From assembly GCF_001556515.1 (NCBI RefSeq), contig NZ_LSJA01000281.1:1-9471 (forward strand): a stretch of DNA of 9,471 nt. The letters run 5' to 3'. Positions within the stretch are counted from its first letter, which is position 1. Every line of letters begins with the position of its first letter. Below are positions 6,491-9,471 of this stretch, piece after piece. The DNA comes from Caulobacter sp. CCH9-E1 (GTDB lineage Bacteria; Pseudomonadota; Alphaproteobacteria; Caulobacterales; Caulobacteraceae). Below the pieces are notes generated by a model. It was not told the origin of the DNA, did no database searches, and saw only the letters and a program-made list of their open reading frames with translations. Position numbers and translations under genes: made by a program.

Positions 6491-8463
6491 TCGATCTGGT
6501 TTTCCCCGACGGCTCCTCGCGACAGTATCCGGACGGCGCCACGGGCCGCGACGTCGCCGCCGCCATCTCCAAGTCGCTGGAAAAGAAGGCCCTGCTGATC
6601 AAGCTGGACGGCCAGCTGCTGGACCTCGACCGTCCGCTGACGCCCGACCTGCTGACTGGCGAGCGCAAGTTCGAGATTCTGACGCGCGATGCGCCCGAGG
6701 CCCTCGACACCATCCGCCACGACACGGCCCACGTCCTGGCCGAGGCCGTGCAAGAGCTGTTTCCGGGCACCCAGGTCACGATCGGCCCGAACGTCGAGGA
6801 CGGTTTCTATTACGACTTCGCGCGTGACGAGCCGTTCAGCCTGGACGATCTGGAAAAGATCGAAAAGCGCATGAAGGAGATCGTCGATCGCGACGAGAAG
6901 ATCTCGCGCGAGGTCTGGGACCGCGAAGAGGCCATCAAGCACTTCGACGAGATCGGCGAGCAGTACAAGGCTCAGATCATCCGTGATCTGCCGCCGACGG
7001 ACACGATCACGGTCTATCGCCAGGGGAACTGGAAGGACCTGTGCCGCGGTCCGCACTTGCCCTCGACCAAGCACGTCGGCAAGGCCTTCAAGCTGACCAA
7101 GCTGGCCGGCGCCTACTGGCGCGGCGACCAGAACAACGCCCAGCTGCAGCGCATCTACGGCACCTCGTGGGCCTCGGAAGCCGATCTCGAAGCCTATCTG
7201 AAGCGCATCGAGGAAGCCGAGAAGCGCGATCACCGCAAGCTGGGCAAGACCATGGACCTCTTCCACATCCAGGAAGAGGGCAAGGGCATGGTGTTCTGGC
7301 ACCCGAAGGGCTGGGCGCTCTACCGCGTGCTCGAGGACTACATGCGCCGTCGCCTGGACGCGGCCGGCTACAAGGAGGTGAAGACTCCGCAGATCCTCGA
7401 CAAGAGCCTGTGGGAGAAGTCGGGCCACGCCGAGAAGTTCGGCCACGCCATGTTCATGTGCGAGAGCGCCGAGGGCGAGGTCCTGGCCGTCAAGCCGATG
7501 AACTGCCCGGGTCACATCCAGATCTTCAACGTCGGCCAGAAGTCCTATCGCGAGCTGCCGCTGCGCATGGCCGAGTTCGGCGCCTGCCACCGCTACGAGC
7601 CGTCGGGCGCCATGCACGGCATCATGCGGGTGCGCGCCTTCACCCAGGACGACGCCCACATCTTCTGCCGCGAAGAGCAGGTCACCGAGGAAAGCGCGCG
7701 GTTCATCGAACTGTTGCGCAGCGTCTATAACGACCTGGGCATGACGCTGGCGGACACCAAGTTCTCGACGCGTCCTGAATTGCGCGCCGGGACCGACGAG
7801 GTCTGGGACAAGGCCGAGGCCGCCCTGTCGGCCGCCGCCGAGGCGGCGGGCGAGACGCTGGTGCTGCAGCCCGGCGAGGGCGCCTTCTACGGCCCCAAGC
7901 TGGAATTCTCGCTGAAGGACGCCATCGGCCGGGTCTGGCAGTGCGGCACCTTGCAACTTGATTTCGTTCTGCCGGAACGATTGGACGCCGAATACGTTTC
8001 GGAGGACGGTTCGAAGAAGCGTCCCGTGATGCTTCACCGTGCGATTTTGGGGTCGTTCGAACGTTTCATCGGCATTCTGCTGGAGAACTTCGCGGGCGCC
8101 CTGCCCGTCTGGCTAGCGCCGACTCAGGTGGTCGTGGCCACGATCACCTCGGACGCCGACGACTATGCTCGCGAGGTCGTGGAGACTTTGACGAAACTAG
8201 GTATGCGCGCGGAACTGGACCTGCGAAATGAGAAGATCAACTATAAGATTCGCGAGCATAGCCTCGCCAAGGTTCCAGTGATCGCGGTGGTCGGACGTAA
8301 GGAAGCAGAGACGAGGCAGCTGGCCTTGCGTCGCCTGGGCGGCGAAGGGCAGAGCGTTCTGTCGCTCGAGGAAGCCATCGCCGTGCTGACCGCCGACGCC
8401 ACGCCGCCTGACGTGGCGCGCGCCCGCGCCGCCAAGGCGGTTCAGGAGACGGTGACCGCCTGA
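6487..8463 (+). CDS. thrS: Threonyl-tRNA synthetase
   Basis: ThrRS charges tRNA-Thr and edits mischarged serine, an essential cytoplasmic function. The 658-residue protein is full length. An N-terminal TGS domain (1-65) is followed by the editing domain with its metal-type motif H78-x3-H82 (HDTAH) and C186/H190 (LCRGPH). The class II catalytic core (about 250-540) has MNCPGH with C340, then H391 and H517, the expected zinc ligands. Motif 2 is in [11 protein letters not shown] (364-374), and motif 3 is near [15 protein letters not shown] (517-531). The anticodon-binding domain (about 545-640) ends with a short A-rich tail. The start overlaps the yidD stop by 4 bases. The part at roughly 7950-8300 has more A/T-ending codons than the rest. 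No operator resembling the E. coli thrS translational control structure is visible. Confidence 0.98.
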   Translation: MIDLVFPDGSSRQYPDGATGRDVAAAISKSLEKKALLIKLDGQLLDLDRPLTPDLLTGERKFEILTRDAPEALDTIRHDTAHVLAEAVQELFPGTQVTIGPNVEDGFYYDFARDEPFSLDDLEKIEKRMKEIVDRDEKISREVWDREEAIKHFDEIGEQYKAQIIRDLPPTDTITVYRQGNWKDLCRGPHLPSTKHVGKAFKLTKLAGAYWRGDQNNAQLQRIYGTSWASEADLEAYLKRIEEAEKRDHRKLGKTMDLFHIQEEGKGMVFWHPKGWALYRVLEDYMRRRLDAAGYKEVKTPQILDKSLWEKSGHAEKFGHAMFMCESAEGEVLAVKPMNCPGHIQIFNVGQKSYRELPLRMAEFGACHRYEPSGAMHGIMRVRAFTQDDAHIFCREEQVTEESARFIELLRSVYNDLGMTLADTKFSTRPELRAGTDEVWDKAEAALSAAAEAAGETLVLQPGEGAFYGPKLEFSLKDAIGRVWQCGTLQLDFVLPERLDAEYVSEDGSKKRPVMLHRAILGSFERFIGILLENFAGALPVWLAPTQVVVATITSDADDYAREVVETLTKLGMRAELDLRNEKINYKIREHSLAKVPVIAVVGRKEAETRQLALRRLGGEGQSVLSLEEAIAVLTADATPPDVARARAAKAVQETVTA

Positions 8464-9389
8464 TGAACAGCATTCTCCCGTCCGTCTCGACCTTGACCGC
8501 CGGCGCCCGCCCGGCCCGCCCGCACGTGTCGGTGGTCATGGTCGTCTACCGGACGGGAGAAGCGCTGGCCGAAAGCATCAAGCATGTTCTGGCCGAGCCG
8601 CTGGTCGACGAGTTCGTCATCGTCGACAACGGCTCCTGCCCCCGTGAGCAGGACCTGCTGCGCTCCCTGGCCCTGACCGAGCCGCGCGTGATCCTCAAGC
8701 AGGGTCACGGCAATATCGGCTTCGCGCGCGGCGCGAACATGGGCGCCACCACCGCGGGCGGCGAGCACATCATCTTCCTCAATCCCGACGCCAATCTGCA
8801 GCCGGGCTGCGTCGCGGCGCTGGTGACGGCCTTCAAGGGCCAGCCGACCCCGACCATCGTCGGCGCGCGGGTGCTCAATGTCGACGGCTCCGAGCAACGC
8901 GGCGGGCGCCGCGGCGAGGTGACCCCGATCAGCACCGTGCTCAGCTTCGGCCAGCTGACGCGCCGCTATCGCAAGCTGGCGGCGTTCGAGATCCACCGCG
9001 AGCACGAGCCGCTGCCGGCCGGCCCCGCGCCGATGCCGACCATTTCCGGCGCCTGCTTCGCCATGCGCCGCCAGGACTTCGAGGCCCTGAACGGCTTTGA
9101 CGAGGGCTATTTCCTGCACGTCGAGGACATCGACCTGTGCTGGCGCGCTCGCCGCGCCGGCGGCCAGGTGCTGTTCCAGCCCAAGGCCCAGGTCGTGCAC
9201 CTCGGGCACACCAGCCTCGAGCACCCGGTGAAGGTCGAGTTCCATAAGGGCGTGGGCCTGACCCGCTACTTCATCAAGCGCGCCGACAGCCTGCAGCTGT
9301 TCGCGGCCGCCGTCCTGCTGGCCCCGGCGATCATGCTGATGAGCGTGTTCCGCCCGCTGCTCTGGAAGATGACCGGGCGGCCGATCTAG
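8463..9389 (+). CDS. Family 2 glycosyltransferase (rhamnosyltransferase-like)
   Basis: This 308-residue GT-A fold glycosyltransferase (GT2) probably adds a sugar from a nucleotide donor in surface polysaccharide or glycolipid synthesis. After a 20-residue leader the fold starts with VSVVMVVYRTG (22-32). Then come DNGS (55-58), NIGFARGANMG (84-94) and NPDA (107-110) at the metal-binding DxD position, SGACFAMRR (195-203), and GFDEGYFLHVEDIDLCWR (211-228) holding the catalytic-base region. These are the marks of the WbbL-type rhamnosyltransferase branch. A hydrophobic segment at about 277-297 suggests C-terminal membrane attachment. The ATG overlaps the thrS stop by one base (TGATG), so it is probably translated by reinitiation. 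Donor and acceptor are unknown. No other polysaccharide genes are seen, although the next genes lie outside the window. Confidence 0.92.
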   Translation: MNSILPSVSTLTAGARPARPHVSVVMVVYRTGEALAESIKHVLAEPLVDEFVIVDNGSCPREQDLLRSLALTEPRVILKQGHGNIGFARGANMGATTAGGEHIIFLNPDANLQPGCVAALVTAFKGQPTPTIVGARVLNVDGSEQRGGRRGEVTPISTVLSFGQLTRRYRKLAAFEIHREHEPLPAGPAPMPTISGACFAMRRQDFEALNGFDEGYFLHVEDIDLCWRARRAGGQVLFQPKAQVVHLGHTSLEHPVKVEFHKGVGLTRYFIKRADSLQLFAAAVLLAPAIMLMSVFRPLLWKMTGRPI

Positions 9390-9440
9390 GGGCGCGGCGG
9401 TTGGGTCGGCTTGCGGCCCTGAGCGGACGGATTGGAAAAT

Positions 9441-9460
9441 CCTCCCCCCAGAGGGGGAGG
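9441..9460. repeat. Hairpin of the intergenic-repeat type after the glycosyltransferase gene
   Basis: CCTCCCCC (9441-9448) and GGGGGAGG (9453-9460) form an 8-bp stem around CAGA. The arms match the terminal hairpins of the composite repeats at 5-118 and 2122-2236, but the loop differs and the central GC pairs are missing. It lies 51 bases after the glycosyltransferase stop, so it may end the long operon. The window stops 11 bases later, so a full composite element cannot be excluded. The bases between 9390 and 9440 show nothing recognisable. Confidence 0.65.
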
Positions 9461-9471
9461 AGGCCGAAGGC

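Noticed and set aside
6436..8037. Long open frame on the minus strand opposite thrS (533 codons)
   Set aside because: It is antisense to the well-identified thrS. Its protein is a low-complexity run of L, A, V, D and R typical of the opposite strand of GC-rich genes. No family motif is seen.
9390..9440. Small gene after the glycosyltransferase
   Set aside because: There is no start codon with a ribosome site and a sensible frame in these bases. The segment looks like a 3' trailer leading to the hairpin.

Overview
The window looks like an ordinary stretch of chromosome from a high-GC alphaproteobacterium, most likely Caulobacter or a close relative. The evidence is the strong G/C third-position bias, the GC-rich palindromic intergenic repeats, and the grouping of folE, hisI, an IscU-like scaffold gene, yidD and thrS, which I remember as neighbours in several alphaproteobacteria. 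No species is claimed. I see no phage, transposon, CRISPR, tRNA or rRNA signature.

Left part (1-2245). A composite inverted-repeat element (5-118) abuts the 3' end of a minus-strand pair: hisI (histidine biosynthesis), then a LysE/RhtB-type exporter whose start overlaps the end of hisI by 14 bases. A 61-base gap carrying two short inverted repeats separates hisI from a divergent plus-strand gene for a DUF817 membrane protein. A second copy of the composite repeat (2122-2236) fills the gap between the convergent DUF817 and folE genes.

Middle (2246-3080). folE (GTP cyclohydrolase I, first step of folate or pterin synthesis) lies on the minus strand. It diverges from cysS across 199 bases that contain an unusual run of perfect short inverted repeats.

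Right part (3081-9389). Seven plus-strand genes are packed like an operon: cysS, an SDR reductase, an SRPBCC protein, an IscU/NifU-like scaffold, yidD, thrS and a family 2 glycosyltransferase. Gaps are 5, 9 and 8 bases, then one of 52 bases carrying a hairpin, then overlaps of 4 bases (yidD/thrS) and 1 base (thrS/glycosyltransferase). The core is translation (two tRNA synthetases) and membrane-protein biogenesis (YidD). The SDR, SRPBCC and scaffold genes look like accessory passengers of uncertain substrate. A further hairpin of the intergenic-repeat type closes the window (9441-9460).

I found no convincing new multi-gene system. The observations most worth following are the covarying composite repeat, the hairpin-rich folE-cysS gap, and two enzyme-like proteins with altered key positions: an SDR with a changed catalytic tetrad and a scaffold lacking the third cluster-ligand cysteine.
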